Positions 43,185 through 52,461 of a stretch of DNA of 64,000 bases are shown piece by piece. The translations under genes and the position numbers were made by a program. The stretch comes from Streptomyces coryli (GTDB lineage Bacteria > Actinomycetota > Actinomycetes > Streptomycetales > Streptomycetaceae), in the NCBI RefSeq assembly GCF_011044975.1, contig NZ_JAAKZV010000005.1, positions 37,037 through 101,036 on the forward strand, written 5' to 3'. The notes under the pieces were generated by a model, which was not told the DNA's origin, did no database searches, and saw nothing but the letters and a program-made list of their open reading frames with translations. Each line of letters begins with the position of its first letter. The first letter of the stretch is position 1.

Positions 43185-44616
43185 TCATTCGGAGACCTGG
43201 TCGGTGAGCGTACGGAATTCTTCCCAGGATTGCGGAGGCTTGCTGGGGGACCAGACTTTCTGCGCCAATGCCGCGAGCGGAAGTCGAATGCCGCGGGCTA
43301 CTTGCTGTGCGCTCTGTGCCCGGGCCTGATCGCACCAGACGGCGAGGCGGGCGCCAGGCACGTGGTAGATCCGCTTTCCGGTGGGGTAGTCGAAGTCGTT
43401 GGGCTCGCCGAGCACGTAATAGAGGTACTCGTCGTGGGTGTTGATTACCTTGCGGCCCTGCTTCAGAAAGGGTTCCGGTGTGAGCGCGCCGATTTCTTTC
43501 CCGGTCCAGTACTCGACCTGGCGGTCGGCGTCCGGCCGGACGGCGGCGCCGGGTACGAATCCGTCGTTCCACGCCGTGGTCTTCTTGCCGTGAGCGCGCA
43601 GCCTGTCCGCGCGGTCGTTGAGCCAGCCGGCGGTCAGGTCTGCCACCTTGGCGCGGGGACCGTGGCGTTCGCGGGCGGCGGCGGCGAGGTGCGGGAAGTG
43701 GGCCTCGGGGTCGGCGTCCTGCAGTGCCAGGTATTCGTCGCCGCCGAGGTGCCAGCGTGTTCCGGGAAAGAGCGGGGCGAATTCGTCCAGCAGGTCATCG
43801 GTCAGGTCGGCGGCGGCCGGCTTGGATACGTCGATCGCGCCCGGCAGCCGTGTTCCATCGCCGCTCTTCAGCTGCAGTCCCGGGTGCGCCTTGAGTACCG
43901 CGCCCAGATGTCCGGGTGAGTCGATCTCGGGGTGCTTGTCGCTTTCGATGCGGAACGCCTGGTCGTCGGAGAAGTGCAGGCCGAGTTGGTTGAGTTTCAG
44001 GTCGGCCATCTCGTCCAGGCGGGCCAGGAGCCAGTCGGCGCTGAAGTGCTTGCGGGCGGTGTCGACCATGAGCCCGCGCTGTGCCCGGTCCGGCCGGTCT
44101 GCGATCTGTCCTGCGGGTAGCCCACCGCCACCACGCAGCGCCTGCAGCGTCGTCGCCGCCGGTGACGGTGACGGCGCCGTCGTGCACGGTGATGCGGTAC
44201 GCCTCGCGACCGCCGTGTTGGTCCGGGCCGAGCCGGAGGAGTACATCCCCTGGCCCGGGTTGGCGCTCCTCAGCGGTGTCGCCGGTGGCCTGGTGCCGTA
44301 CGTCAAGGTCGCGGGCCAGTAGCCGGGCCTCGTCGCCCAATGATTTCTCGGCGGTGATCACCCGAGTGCCGGGCACCGGCCGCCACCCGGGACCGTCAGC
44401 CGGCTCGAAGGAGCGGACGGCCGGCACGGTGCGCGGCGCAGGCGGCTGCTGCTTTTGGTCGAGGCCGGTTTGCGCCAACTGATCGTCGTGGTCCGGCTGC
44501 TCGGTGGAGACTGCCAACGCGCCGAGGCCAATTACGGCTACGGCACCGGCCACCAGGAGAGGGATGCGCCCCAAGCGAGACAGCCGCCTCCTGCCGGCCC
44601 ACACACGAACAAACAT
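43185..44616 (-). pseudogene. Decayed GH20 beta-N-acetylhexosaminidase
   Basis: The N-terminal part (ATG at 44616, with AAGGA upstream and a signal-anchor helix, LLVAGAVAVIGLGALAV) reads in one frame to about 44150 (AVTVTGGDDA), where the GH20 frame shifts to another (TLQALRGGGGLPAGQIADRP) that runs to the stop at 43185. About 6-8 residues are missing at the shift. Further on, HPEI joins EIDSPGHLG directly, where family members have about 30 more residues. HLGGDEY with the catalytic Asp-Glu pair remains. With both a frameshift and a lost segment, the protein is unlikely to work, unless the frameshift is a sequencing error. Confidence 0.75.
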
Positions 44617-44670
44617 CACGGTTCCTTCACACCCTCTGGTCCTCCGCTCGGTCACCTCCTCCAGGCATAG

Positions 44671-45666
44671 GTGGCCGCCATCCGACGCGGCTGCATTGGG
44701 CCGAACGCGAGCGCGTCTCTGGTCGCATCCCCGCTGAGTCGAGCTGGGCGCCAGATAGCGCAAAGGTCCCGGGGAGCGGCCGCAGTACTGTCTTCGTCCC
44801 TGGGGGCAGCCGCGCCCGCAGGCGCCGCCGCAGCCCCCAACCTCTCCTTGGTCGGCAGCACCACGAAGATGGCACCGGGCGGCAAAGGCACCCAGTCACT
44901 GGTCATCGAGAACTCCGGCAAAGCCGCCGCGAAAAAGGTCCGCCTCACCTACGTAACGCCCGTCTATGTCAACGTGAACGAGAAGGCCGACCTGCCGCGG
45001 GGCTGTCGGATGAAGCTGGCCGACGCCGACCCTTACCTCCCCCAAGTCGTCTCCTGCACCCTCCCGCGTCTCGCCGCCGGAGCGAAGAAGAAGGTCACCT
45101 TCCCGGTGACGATGACCAAGAGGGCGCGCTTCGTCGGACCCAACTTCGGTATGGGCATGGCCCGCCCTGTCGGGACTTCGGATGCCGATCCCACGGACAA
45201 CTGGACACAGCCGATCATCCAGTCCATCCGCCCGACGCCTGCCGTCCCCCAGGGACATGTAGTCGATCTGTGGCACTCCATCGATGTGCCACCGCTGTCC
45301 CCGCAGCGCGGCAGGGACATCACCTTCACCTTCGGCAACAAGGGACCGGACATGAACGGGCCGGCACAGCTCGTCTTCGTCACGCCCTTCTACGTCAACA
45401 CCGACCACAAGCAGCCGCTCCCACCCGGCTGTTCACGGAAGCTGGCGGAGACCGACCCGCTGCTGCCCGAGGTGGTCCAGTGCAATCTGCGCCCCATCCC
45501 CGCAGGCGCCGAGCGTCAGCTGCGCATCCCGCTCACGCTCATCCCCGGCGGACCGCGCGGCGTCGTCTACAGCCTCGCCGTAATCGCTCCGGACAACGTC
45601 AACGACGTAGAACGCGACCAGACGGACAACCTCTCCGGCCCCGGCGCACTGAACATCCAGGGCTAA
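44671..45666 (+). CDS. Exported protein with two related beta-rich repeats
   Basis: A 331-residue protein of unknown function. Residues about 36-55 look like the end of a signal peptide (AAVLSSSLGAAAPAGAAAAP), but the N-terminus from the GTG at 44671 is unusually hydrophilic and the start is doubtful. The mature part has two similar units (about 56-178 and 210-322), each with a GC...C pattern whose Cys residues are 17 apart (C112/C129, C254/C271) and ending in Asp-rich TDN motifs. The architecture resembles CARDB or DUF11-like domains. It is followed by a strong terminator. Confidence 0.6.
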   Translation: MAAIRRGCIGPNASASLVASPLSRAGRQIAQRSRGAAAVLSSSLGAAAPAGAAAAPNLSLVGSTTKMAPGGKGTQSLVIENSGKAAAKKVRLTYVTPVYVNVNEKADLPRGCRMKLADADPYLPQVVSCTLPRLAAGAKKKVTFPVTMTKRARFVGPNFGMGMARPVGTSDADPTDNWTQPIIQSIRPTPAVPQGHVVDLWHSIDVPPLSPQRGRDITFTFGNKGPDMNGPAQLVFVTPFYVNTDHKQPLPPGCSRKLAETDPLLPEVVQCNLRPIPAGAERQLRIPLTLIPGGPRGVVYSLAVIAPDNVNDVERDQTDNLSGPGALNIQG

Positions 45667-45688
45667 CGCCCCTGGCGCCCGGGGGTGA

Positions 45689-45722
45689 GCGTGTCGCCCT
45701 CCGCCGTCGGAGGGCGACACGC
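45689..45722. terminator. Bidirectional hairpin between convergent genes
   Basis: GCGTGTCGCCCTCCG (45689-45703) pairs perfectly with 45708-45722 around a 4-base loop. It stands between the convergent exported-protein and PP2C phosphatase genes. Confidence 0.85.
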
Positions 45723-45776
45723 CGTCCGTCGCATTTCATCGACTTCGATCATCGGTGTCTGCGGGGAGTGCTCGCG

Positions 45777-46862
45777 CTACCGCCGTCGCTCGACAGCGAG
45801 CAGTGCGGCGTCGTCCTGCTGGCGTCCTCCCGCATGCCGCAGCAGTGCACCTCGCAGCCCTTGCACCAGGTGGTCCAGCGTCTCTCCGGCCAGATTCTCC
45901 GTCTCCTGGGCGAGGGGGAGGTAGTGCCCGTCGCGGTTGCGGCATTCGATGAACCCGTCCGTATAGAGCAGCAGACGGTCCCCCTCCCGGAAGTCGACCG
46001 TCTGTACGACATGCTCGGTGCCGAAGAGCGCGCCCAGCCCGACGGGGGCCCCTGGCGCCTGCGGCCGTACGGTCTCCACTCGGCCGTTTCGTACGCGCAG
46101 CGGCTCGGTGTGCCCGCAATGCACCATGCGCACGTACGGCTCGCCCTCCGGGATCTCCAGCATCAGAGCGGTCGCAAACCGCTCGCTGAATTCCTCGTCG
46201 TAGCTGAGCTTCACATGTCGCGTCAGGCTCTCCTCCAGCCGCTCCGCCACGCCGGCGAGTGACTGTTCCCGGTGTGCCGCCTCGCGAAAGCACCCCAGCA
46301 GGGCGGCCGAGGCGCCGACCGCCGGCAGCCCTTTGCCGCGCACGTCGCCGATAAGCAGCCGCACCCCGTACTGCGTGTGCAGCGCCTCGAAGAAGTCTCC
46401 GCCGACCCGCGCCTCGGAAGCGGCCGCGAGATAGACGGCACGCAGCTCCGTCCCGGCAATGCGTGACGGCACCGGATGCAGCAGCGCTGCCTGTGCCGCT
46501 TCGGCGACGGCACGCACCTGGCGCAGTTCTCTCTCCTGCCGCCGCCGGATCCCGCAGGCGGCGATGCTGGCCGCGCAGACGGCTGCGATGGATACGAGGA
46601 GCACATCGGAGTCCACCCGCCCCCACAGATGGTGGACGACATCCATCCACACCGTGGCGAGGACGGCGAGCACACTGACCAGGGCCGTGACCCACAGCTC
46701 GGTGGTGGCGGCGGCGACCACCGGGACGACGCCGATGGCGGGCTCCATGTGCAGCCACCCAGGAGTGACCTGGCACAGCAGCACGGCGAGGGGGACGAGC
46801 AGGAGGGGGGCGAGGGCGCGCCTGTGTAGAACCAGGTGAGCCCGATGCGCCGCGGTGATCAC
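45777..46862 (-). CDS. PP2C-type (SpoIIE) serine/threonine phosphatase, membrane-bound
   Basis: A 361-residue protein with about three to four hydrophobic helices (residues about 15-105), a short linker, and a SpoIIE/PP2C phosphatase domain (EARVGGDFFEA, VRLLIGDVRGKGLPA, LLLYTDGFIECR, GGRQQDDAALL). Such proteins dephosphorylate anti-anti-sigma factors and so release stress or developmental sigma factors. The GTG at 46862 is chosen because it follows GGGAGGTGG and because a TATATT-like -10 lies just upstream, in DNA that a longer frame would have to cover. Confidence 0.85.
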   Translation of the reverse strand: MITAAHRAHLVLHRRALAPLLLVPLAVLLCQVTPGWLHMEPAIGVVPVVAAATTELWVTALVSVLAVLATVWMDVVHHLWGRVDSDVLLVSIAAVCAASIAACGIRRRQERELRQVRAVAEAAQAALLHPVPSRIAGTELRAVYLAAASEARVGGDFFEALHTQYGVRLLIGDVRGKGLPAVGASAALLGCFREAAHREQSLAGVAERLEESLTRHVKLSYDEEFSERFATALMLEIPEGEPYVRMVHCGHTEPLRVRNGRVETVRPQAPGAPVGLGALFGTEHVVQTVDFREGDRLLLYTDGFIECRNRDGHYLPLAQETENLAGETLDHLVQGLRGALLRHAGGRQQDDAALLAVERRR

Positions 46863-46951
46863 TGCGCCACCACCTCCCTTCAGCCCAAATATACTAATTG
46901 CTCCCTTTGCCAGTACCCCAAGCTGGGCGACCCAGGTGCCGCGGTCGTGCA

Positions 46952-46971
46952 CTGTGTGTGGCATCACACAG
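46952..46971. promoter_or_regulatory. CTGTGTG-N6-CACACAG palindrome
   Basis: CTGTGTG (46952-46958) and CACACAG (46965-46971) are perfect 7-bp arms with TGGCAT between them. It lies in the 365-base region between the divergent PP2C and unknown-membrane-protein genes, near the PP2C promoter. The region otherwise holds a TTGACA -35 candidate (47145-47150) and nothing else I can name. The core TGTGTG-N6-CACACA recurs at 58894-58911. Confidence 0.5.
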
Positions 46972-47227
46972 CAGAGCTGAGACGCGCATCACTAGGAGCC
47001 CTGTCTATCCACCCCTAAGGTCACGCCCCCAGCTCGCCCGCCCGGCTGATGCCCGGTTCGCGGCGTGTGGTGGGGATACGTCCCGGTCATGAGCGCAAGC
47101 TTCGGCGCGAGGGGTGCGATTGGCGTAGCCGGGCATGGCCGTCGTTGACAGCGCGGGGCAGCGGCAGGACGTTCGACTCGACCGGGCCTGCAGCAGACGA
47201 GGTCCGGCTCTAGGGGAGGGGCAGCTC

Positions 47228-48331
47228 ATGCCGGCTCGACCAGCGCAACGCGTTCTCGATGACATGGTGCAGAACCGGGGCCGTGGGGCACCGCTACGCC
47301 GGAAGTTGGCCAGAAACAAGGACCGCAACTGGCTGCTTGCCGTGATCCTGCACAGCTGCGCCAAGCACGCCGAGGGCGCCAAGCTCAGCGATCTGGAGCA
47401 GTCGATCGTCACCGCGTTCCGCAAGAACGGCTTCACCGACGCGCAGATCAAGAGCCACGGACAGGTCGACCAGCGGATTCCGCAGGATCTGCGCAACGAG
47501 CTGTTCCCCGCCAAATTCGCCCAGCTCGACGTCAAGCAGTCCTACACCCTGGCCGATCTGGGCCGCGACGCCCCGGATCTCGTACGGACAACGCTGGCCA
47601 TGCCGACCGTCACCCAGATCGACGTGCCCGCGATCCACCAGGGGACCGCGACGCTGGCGGACTTCCCGCTGCCGTCGCGCTCTGTGCTGCGCGAGCACGC
47701 CGCCGCGATGCTGGTGGCGTTGGAGTCCGATGAGCCCACGGCCGCTGCGGCCGCCGCCGGCCGGTACACCATCAAGGCCAGCTCATTCCACTGCACCGAC
47801 CGGCAGACCGACAGTGTCTTCGGCCCGGCCAACGAACCGTATTTCATCTTCGGATCGCTCGGCGGCGGCATCGCCGTCACCACCCAAAGCCGAGTCTTCG
47901 ACGACGTCGACAACGGCGAGACCCGCACCTTCTCCTCCACCGATGGCTGCATCTGGGGCCAGAACTGCGCGGCCCAAGCGCTGCCGACCGGCGAGATCGG
48001 CTCCCTGGTCTCGCTCTTCGAGCACGATTCGGGCGACCCGTCGGAGATCAGAGCGGGCGTGGCGGTGGCGTTCGCGGCCGCCGCGGGGATCCTGGTGGCC
48101 ACCGGGGTCGCGGCCTGGGTCGGCGCAGTCGTCGCCGGCGTCGGCGCCACCATCCAATGGCTGATCGGCTTCATGGAAGACGACCACATCGCCGACAACA
48201 CCTTCGTCTTCACCGGCAGCGTCGTGGCGAAGCAGATCCCCAATGTGGGCTCGTCATTCAACGTGGTCCGCCGCTTCACCGACGGCGACGGCGACTACTC
48301 CCTCACCCTCAAGGTCACCCACGTCTCCTGA
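47228..48331 (+). CDS. Unknown protein with a hydrophobic hairpin, possible membrane-active protein
   Basis: A 367-residue protein I do not recognise. Residues 1-165 are mostly polar. Residues 185-270 hold a motif pattern (FHCTDRQTDS, NEPYFIFGSL, RVFDDVDNGETRTF) resembling small secreted beta-domains in actinobacteria. Residues 275-315 are a long Gly/Ala-rich hydrophobic stretch, probably two helices, before the C-terminal beta region. The ATG at 47228 follows AGGGGAGGGG, the only strong ribosome site; an earlier ATG at 47135 lacks one. There is no signal peptide. It could be pore-forming or membrane-anchored, which is inference. Confidence 0.65.
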   Translation: MPARPAQRVLDDMVQNRGRGAPLRRKLARNKDRNWLLAVILHSCAKHAEGAKLSDLEQSIVTAFRKNGFTDAQIKSHGQVDQRIPQDLRNELFPAKFAQLDVKQSYTLADLGRDAPDLVRTTLAMPTVTQIDVPAIHQGTATLADFPLPSRSVLREHAAAMLVALESDEPTAAAAAAGRYTIKASSFHCTDRQTDSVFGPANEPYFIFGSLGGGIAVTTQSRVFDDVDNGETRTFSSTDGCIWGQNCAAQALPTGEIGSLVSLFEHDSGDPSEIRAGVAVAFAAAAGILVATGVAAWVGAVVAGVGATIQWLIGFMEDDHIADNTFVFTGSVVAKQIPNVGSSFNVVRRFTDGDGDYSLTLKVTHVS

Positions 48332-48337
48332 CCTCCA

Positions 48338-48372
48338 CCGGCCCTCCGACGCGACAGGTGTCGGAGGGCCGG
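48338..48372. terminator. Bidirectional hairpin between convergent genes
   Basis: CCGGCCCTCCGAC (48338-48350) pairs perfectly with 48360-48372 around a 9-base loop, between the unknown membrane-protein gene and the convergent ABC permease gene. Confidence 0.85.
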
Positions 48373-48400
48373 AAGGTGGGACCAGGCAAGCGCTCGCCGC

Positions 48401-50971
48401 TCACTCGTGAGCGATCGCCGCCAGTACGTTCAGCCGCGATGCCCGGAGCGCGGGTAGTAGCGCGGCGGCCAGGCCCACCAGTACCGAGCCGCCCATGACC
48501 GCGACCACTGTCCACCACGGCACGGCGAAGGCTCGCATGCCCTGCAGTGCCAGCACCTCGTGCACGCCGCCGCCCCAGACGAGACCCAGGGCCAGGCCCA
48601 GCAGCGCGCCGAACACCGCGATCATCACCGCCTCGAGGCGGATCATCCGGCGCAGCTGACGCCGGGACAGGCCGATCGCGCGCAGCAGCCCGATCTCGCG
48701 GGTGCGCTCGACCACGGACAGGGCGAGGGTGTTCACCACGCCCAGCACCGCGATGATGATCGCGAGGCCGAGCAGCGCGTAGACGAGATAGAGCAGCACC
48801 GCGATCTGTTCCCGTACGAGCTCCTTCAGGTCGGCCTGGTCGCGGACCTTGACCTGGGGGAAGCCCTCCATCGCGCGGTCGATGCGCGAGCGCAGCTGCT
48901 GCTGGTCGGTGCCGTCGGCGGCGTTGATGAACAGCGCCGCGTCCTGGGCGCCGGGGAGGTGCTTCTCCAGGGTGCCGAGGCCCATGAGGAAGCCGCCTTG
49001 GGTGCCGAAGGCGTTCGCGGAGTCCCGCTTGTTCAGGGCGGCGACGGTCAGCACGGTGCGTTTGCCGGTGCTGAACTCCACCGGCAGGCGCGAGCCGATC
49101 CGCAGGCCGTGCTCGCGCGCGTACTTCGCCTCGAGGCCGACGCTCCCGTCGGCGAGCGCCGCCTTGGTGCTGCCCGCCGTGTATTCGAGCTTGGCCACCT
49201 TGTCGAGACCGGGGTCCATGGCCCCCGCGGCGGTACGCACCTTGCTGCCGTCCGGCAGCGTGATGCGCAGCGGCGCGTACCGCTGGCGCACCAGCAGCCC
49301 GACCCCGTCGACCTTCTGCACCCGCTCGCTGATCTCCTTCGGGAACGGCCCGAAGTTGTCGTTCTGGACAACGAAATCGGCGCCCAGCGAGCGGTCGATC
49401 TCCTCGTCGAAGGACTTCGTCATCGACGCCCCGGCCACCGCCATGCCGCCGACCAGTGCGAGCCCCACCATCAGCGCGGAGGCGGTGGCGCCGGTGCGGC
49501 GCGGATTGCGCAGCGCGTTCTGCCGGCTCATCGTCCCCACCGGGCCGAACACCCGCGGGAACGCCGCCCCGAGCGCGCGGATGACGGGCCGTACCAGCAG
49601 CGGCCCGGCCACCACCATCGCGATCAGGGTGAGCACCACCCCGAGCAGCAGATAGACGGCCGTGGTCGAGGTGTCCGTGCTCAGCACGCACCCGACGAAG
49701 GCCGCCGCGCCCGCCAGCGCCAACAAGGTCCCCGCGACGGCCCGGATGCGCAGCGGCCGGCCGGTCCCGGCGATCTCCAGGTCGGCGAGCGCCGCCATGG
49801 GGGAGACCCGGGCGGCTCGGCGGGCGGGCAGATAGGCGGCCACGAAGGTCACGCCGAGGCCGACCACGTAGGCCGCGACGGGGGTGGTGGCCTTGACCGT
49901 CATCTCGGCCGCGTCCAGATTCATCCCCAGCGCGCTCATCAGCTCGATCAGCGCCGCCGCGAGCCCGACCCCGGCCGCGAGGCCCAGCGTCGCGCCGACG
50001 AGCCCGAGCAGCACCGCCTCGGTCAGCACCGACCGGCGGACCTGCCGCCGGTCCGCGCCCAGCGCCCGCATCAGGCCGAGCTCGCGGGTGCGCTGCGCGA
50101 TCAGCATCGAGAACGTATTCACGATGAGGAAGACCCCGACCAGCACCGCCACGCCCGCGAAGCCGAGCATCACGTACTTGATCACATCGAGGAACGAACC
50201 CAGCTCCTCGGTGGCCGACTTGGCCTGCTCGTCCGCCGTCTTCACGGTGTACCCGGACCCGACGGCGGCCGCCACCCGCTTCTTCAGCGCCGCGTCGTCG
50301 ACCCCCTCGGCGGCGTCGATGACGATCGCGGTCGCCTGCCCGGGCTTGCCGAGCACCTTGCGCTGCGCCGTGTCCGTATCGGTGAAGACGAGGGTCGCGC
50401 CCGGGTTGGTGGTGGTGAACGCGGCCACGCCCACCACCCGCACCTGATGGCTGCCGGGCCCGGCGACGATCTTCAGCCGGTCGCCGATCCCGATGTTCTT
50501 ACGGTCGGCGGTGTCCTGGTCCACCAGCGCCTCGCCCGGCCCGCGCGGGGCATCGCCGGTGCGCAGCTCCACGGCGCTCTTCGGCCCCGGGTCCCAGTTG
50601 GAGGCGATGGTCGGCGGGCCGTTCGTGCGCCCGACGGGTTTGTTACGGGAATCGACCACCGTCACCCGCTCGACCTGCACCCGCACCCGGGCCTCCGCGA
50701 CGCCGTCCACGGCGGCGACCTTGTCGCGGAGCGATGCGGGCACGGTCGGCACCAGCCCTGAGCTGATCCCCTGCGCCTCGTTGAACCGCTCCTTCGGCCC
50801 CACGGACACATCCGCGGCAGTCGACTTGAAGAGCCGGTCGAAGGTCCGGTTGACGGTGTCGGAGAAGATCAGGCTGCCGGAGACGAACGCCACCGACAGC
50901 ACAACCGCGAGGGCGGACAGGAGCATCCGCCCCTTGTGCGCGAAGAAGCTGCGCAGCGTCGCACGGAGCAT
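48401..50971 (-). CDS. FtsX/MacB-type ABC transporter permease
   Basis: An 856-residue permease with two FtsX blocks, each with a helix group (around 260-350 and 720-830), plus N-terminal helix and periplasmic-type MacB_PCD domains. ALGADRRQVRRSVLTEAVLL and AIGLSRRQLRRMIRLEAVMI are the duplicated coupling helices. Such transporters are mechanotransducers that move lipoproteins or antibiotics. The partner ATPase is encoded 7 bases upstream. Confidence 0.92.
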   Translation of the reverse strand: MLRATLRSFFAHKGRMLLSALAVVLSVAFVSGSLIFSDTVNRTFDRLFKSTAADVSVGPKERFNEAQGISSGLVPTVPASLRDKVAAVDGVAEARVRVQVERVTVVDSRNKPVGRTNGPPTIASNWDPGPKSAVELRTGDAPRGPGEALVDQDTADRKNIGIGDRLKIVAGPGSHQVRVVGVAAFTTTNPGATLVFTDTDTAQRKVLGKPGQATAIVIDAAEGVDDAALKKRVAAAVGSGYTVKTADEQAKSATEELGSFLDVIKYVMLGFAGVAVLVGVFLIVNTFSMLIAQRTRELGLMRALGADRRQVRRSVLTEAVLLGLVGATLGLAAGVGLAAALIELMSALGMNLDAAEMTVKATTPVAAYVVGLGVTFVAAYLPARRAARVSPMAALADLEIAGTGRPLRIRAVAGTLLALAGAAAFVGCVLSTDTSTTAVYLLLGVVLTLIAMVVAGPLLVRPVIRALGAAFPRVFGPVGTMSRQNALRNPRRTGATASALMVGLALVGGMAVAGASMTKSFDEEIDRSLGADFVVQNDNFGPFPKEISERVQKVDGVGLLVRQRYAPLRITLPDGSKVRTAAGAMDPGLDKVAKLEYTAGSTKAALADGSVGLEAKYAREHGLRIGSRLPVEFSTGKRTVLTVAALNKRDSANAFGTQGGFLMGLGTLEKHLPGAQDAALFINAADGTDQQQLRSRIDRAMEGFPQVKVRDQADLKELVREQIAVLLYLVYALLGLAIIIAVLGVVNTLALSVVERTREIGLLRAIGLSRRQLRRMIRLEAVMIAVFGALLGLALGLVWGGGVHEVLALQGMRAFAVPWWTVVAVMGGSVLVGLAAALLPALRASRLNVLAAIAHE

Positions 50972-50978
50972 CCTCGGC

Positions 50979-51761
50979 TCAGCTCTTCCTGATCCCGTCG
51001 AAGCGCTTCATCCGTTCCAGTACGGCCTCGGCCGTCGGATCCGGCATCTCGTCGACGATCCGCCCGTCGCCGAGGAACAGCACCAGATCCGAATGCGCCG
51101 CGGCCCCCGGATCGTGCGTCACCATCACCACGGTCTGCCCGAGCGCGTCCACGGCCTCGCGGAGGAAGGACAGCACCTCGAGCCCGGAGCGGGAGTCGAG
51201 ATTCCCGGTCGGCTCGTCCGCGAAGATCAGCTCCGGGCGGGAGGCCAGCGCCCGCGCGCACGCCACCCGCTGCTGCTGCCCGCCGGAGAGCTGCGCCGGG
51301 CGGTGGGTGAGCCGGTCGCCGAGGCCGAGCGTGTCGATGACGCGGTCCAGCCACTCCTTGTCGGCCTTCCGGCCGGCGATGTCCATGGGGAGGGTGATGT
51401 TCTCCAGCGCATTGAGCGTGGGCAGGAGATTGAACGACTGGAACATGAACCCGACCCGGTCGCGCCGCAGCCGCGTCAGCTCCCGCTCGCTCAGCCCGGT
51501 GATCTGGGTGGTCCCGAGCCAGACCTGCCCCGCCGATACGGAGTCCAGCCCTGCCAGGCAGTGCATCAGCGTAGATTTCCCGGAGCCGGAGGGCCCCATC
51601 ACCGCCGTGAAACGGCCGCGCGCTATCTCCACATCCACGGCGTCCAGGGCGATGACCGCCGTCTCGCCGGACCCGTACGCCTTTGTCAGCCCTGTCGCCC
51701 GGGCCGCGAACGGGGCCCCGTCCGCGACGCTGTCTGCCTGTGCCGCCGCCGGTGTGGACAC
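50979..51761 (-). CDS. MacB-type ABC transporter ATP-binding protein
   Basis: A 260-residue LolD/MacB-like ATPase: Walker A GPSGSGKST, Q-loop FQSFNLLPTLNALEN, signature LSGGQQQRVACARAL, Walker B LIFADEPTGNLD. The GTG at 51761 follows GGGGAGG at a 5-base distance and gives the family N-terminus. It serves the 856-residue permease encoded downstream. No cognate regulator is next to it; the divergent neighbour is the DinB gene. Confidence 0.94.
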   Translation of the reverse strand: MSTPAAAQADSVADGAPFAARATGLTKAYGSGETAVIALDAVDVEIARGRFTAVMGPSGSGKSTLMHCLAGLDSVSAGQVWLGTTQITGLSERELTRLRRDRVGFMFQSFNLLPTLNALENITLPMDIAGRKADKEWLDRVIDTLGLGDRLTHRPAQLSGGQQQRVACARALASRPELIFADEPTGNLDSRSGLEVLSFLREAVDALGQTVVMVTHDPGAAAHSDLVLFLGDGRIVDEMPDPTAEAVLERMKRFDGIRKS

Positions 51762-51934
51762 GGCCGCCTCCCCGGTGCGTTGAACGGTCAACTCCCCTGC
51801 CTGCGCCCGAGGGTAGGCCGCGGGCGGCCCGCACGGCATCCTTCCGAGGGCTTCCCGGCGGCGGCGCCTCTCGTACCCGGGGATGACATAAACCGGGATG
51901 ACACGCAGATCGCCGCCGCATAGGCTCCCGGCCC

Positions 51935-52456
51935 ATGACATGGACCGCACCGGTGATCGACCGCAGGACCGAGCCGTACGTCGGCGACGAGCGCACGATG
52001 CTGCAGGGCTGGCTGGACTTCCACCGCGACACGCTGCTGCAGAAGTGCAGGGGCCTGACGGCCGAGCAGCTGAAGCAGGCCAGCGTGCCGCCGTCGGGGC
52101 TGACGCTGCTCGGCCTGGTGCGGCACCTGGCGCTGGTGGAGCGCAGCTGGTTCCGGATCCGTTTCGCGGGCGAGGATGTGAAGGACCTCTACATCACGGA
52201 CGACAATCAGGATGCGGAGTTCGACGACGTGGCGTCGGCCGACGCCGAGGCGGACTTCGCGGTGTACCGGGCGGAGCTCGTGGCCTGCGACGCGGCCGTC
52301 GCCGACCGCGATCTGGAGGAGACCTTCGTGGACCCGCTGGGCGGGTCGACGCGCAGCCTGCGCTGGGTCTACATCCACATGATCGAGGAGTACGCGCGCC
52401 ACAACGGTCACGCCGACCTGGTGCGCGAGCGCGTCGACGGGGTTACGGGAGACTGA
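51935..52456 (+). CDS. DinB-fold protein (DUF664), copy 1
   Basis: A 173-residue four-helix-bundle protein of the DinB/DUF664 family. The metal-binding histidines lie in LGLVRHLALVERSWF and EEYARHNGHADLVRE. In actinobacteria such proteins may be mycothiol- or bacillithiol-dependent transferases; the function here is unproven. A close paralogue follows after five bases, evidently a tandem duplication. Confidence 0.9.
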   Translation: MTWTAPVIDRRTEPYVGDERTMLQGWLDFHRDTLLQKCRGLTAEQLKQASVPPSGLTLLGLVRHLALVERSWFRIRFAGEDVKDLYITDDNQDAEFDDVASADAEADFAVYRAELVACDAAVADRDLEETFVDPLGGSTRSLRWVYIHMIEEYARHNGHADLVRERVDGVTGD

Positions 52457-52461
52457 CCGCC

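Noticed and set aside
43185-44306. Intact 373-residue hexosaminidase from an internal start
   Set aside because: Its first 60 or so residues are low-complexity frame noise, and the normal N-terminus lies in another frame upstream.
47135-47227. Upstream ATG of the unknown membrane protein gene
   Set aside because: No ribosome site; the extra residues are uncharacteristic, whereas AGGGGAGGGG precedes the ATG at 47228.
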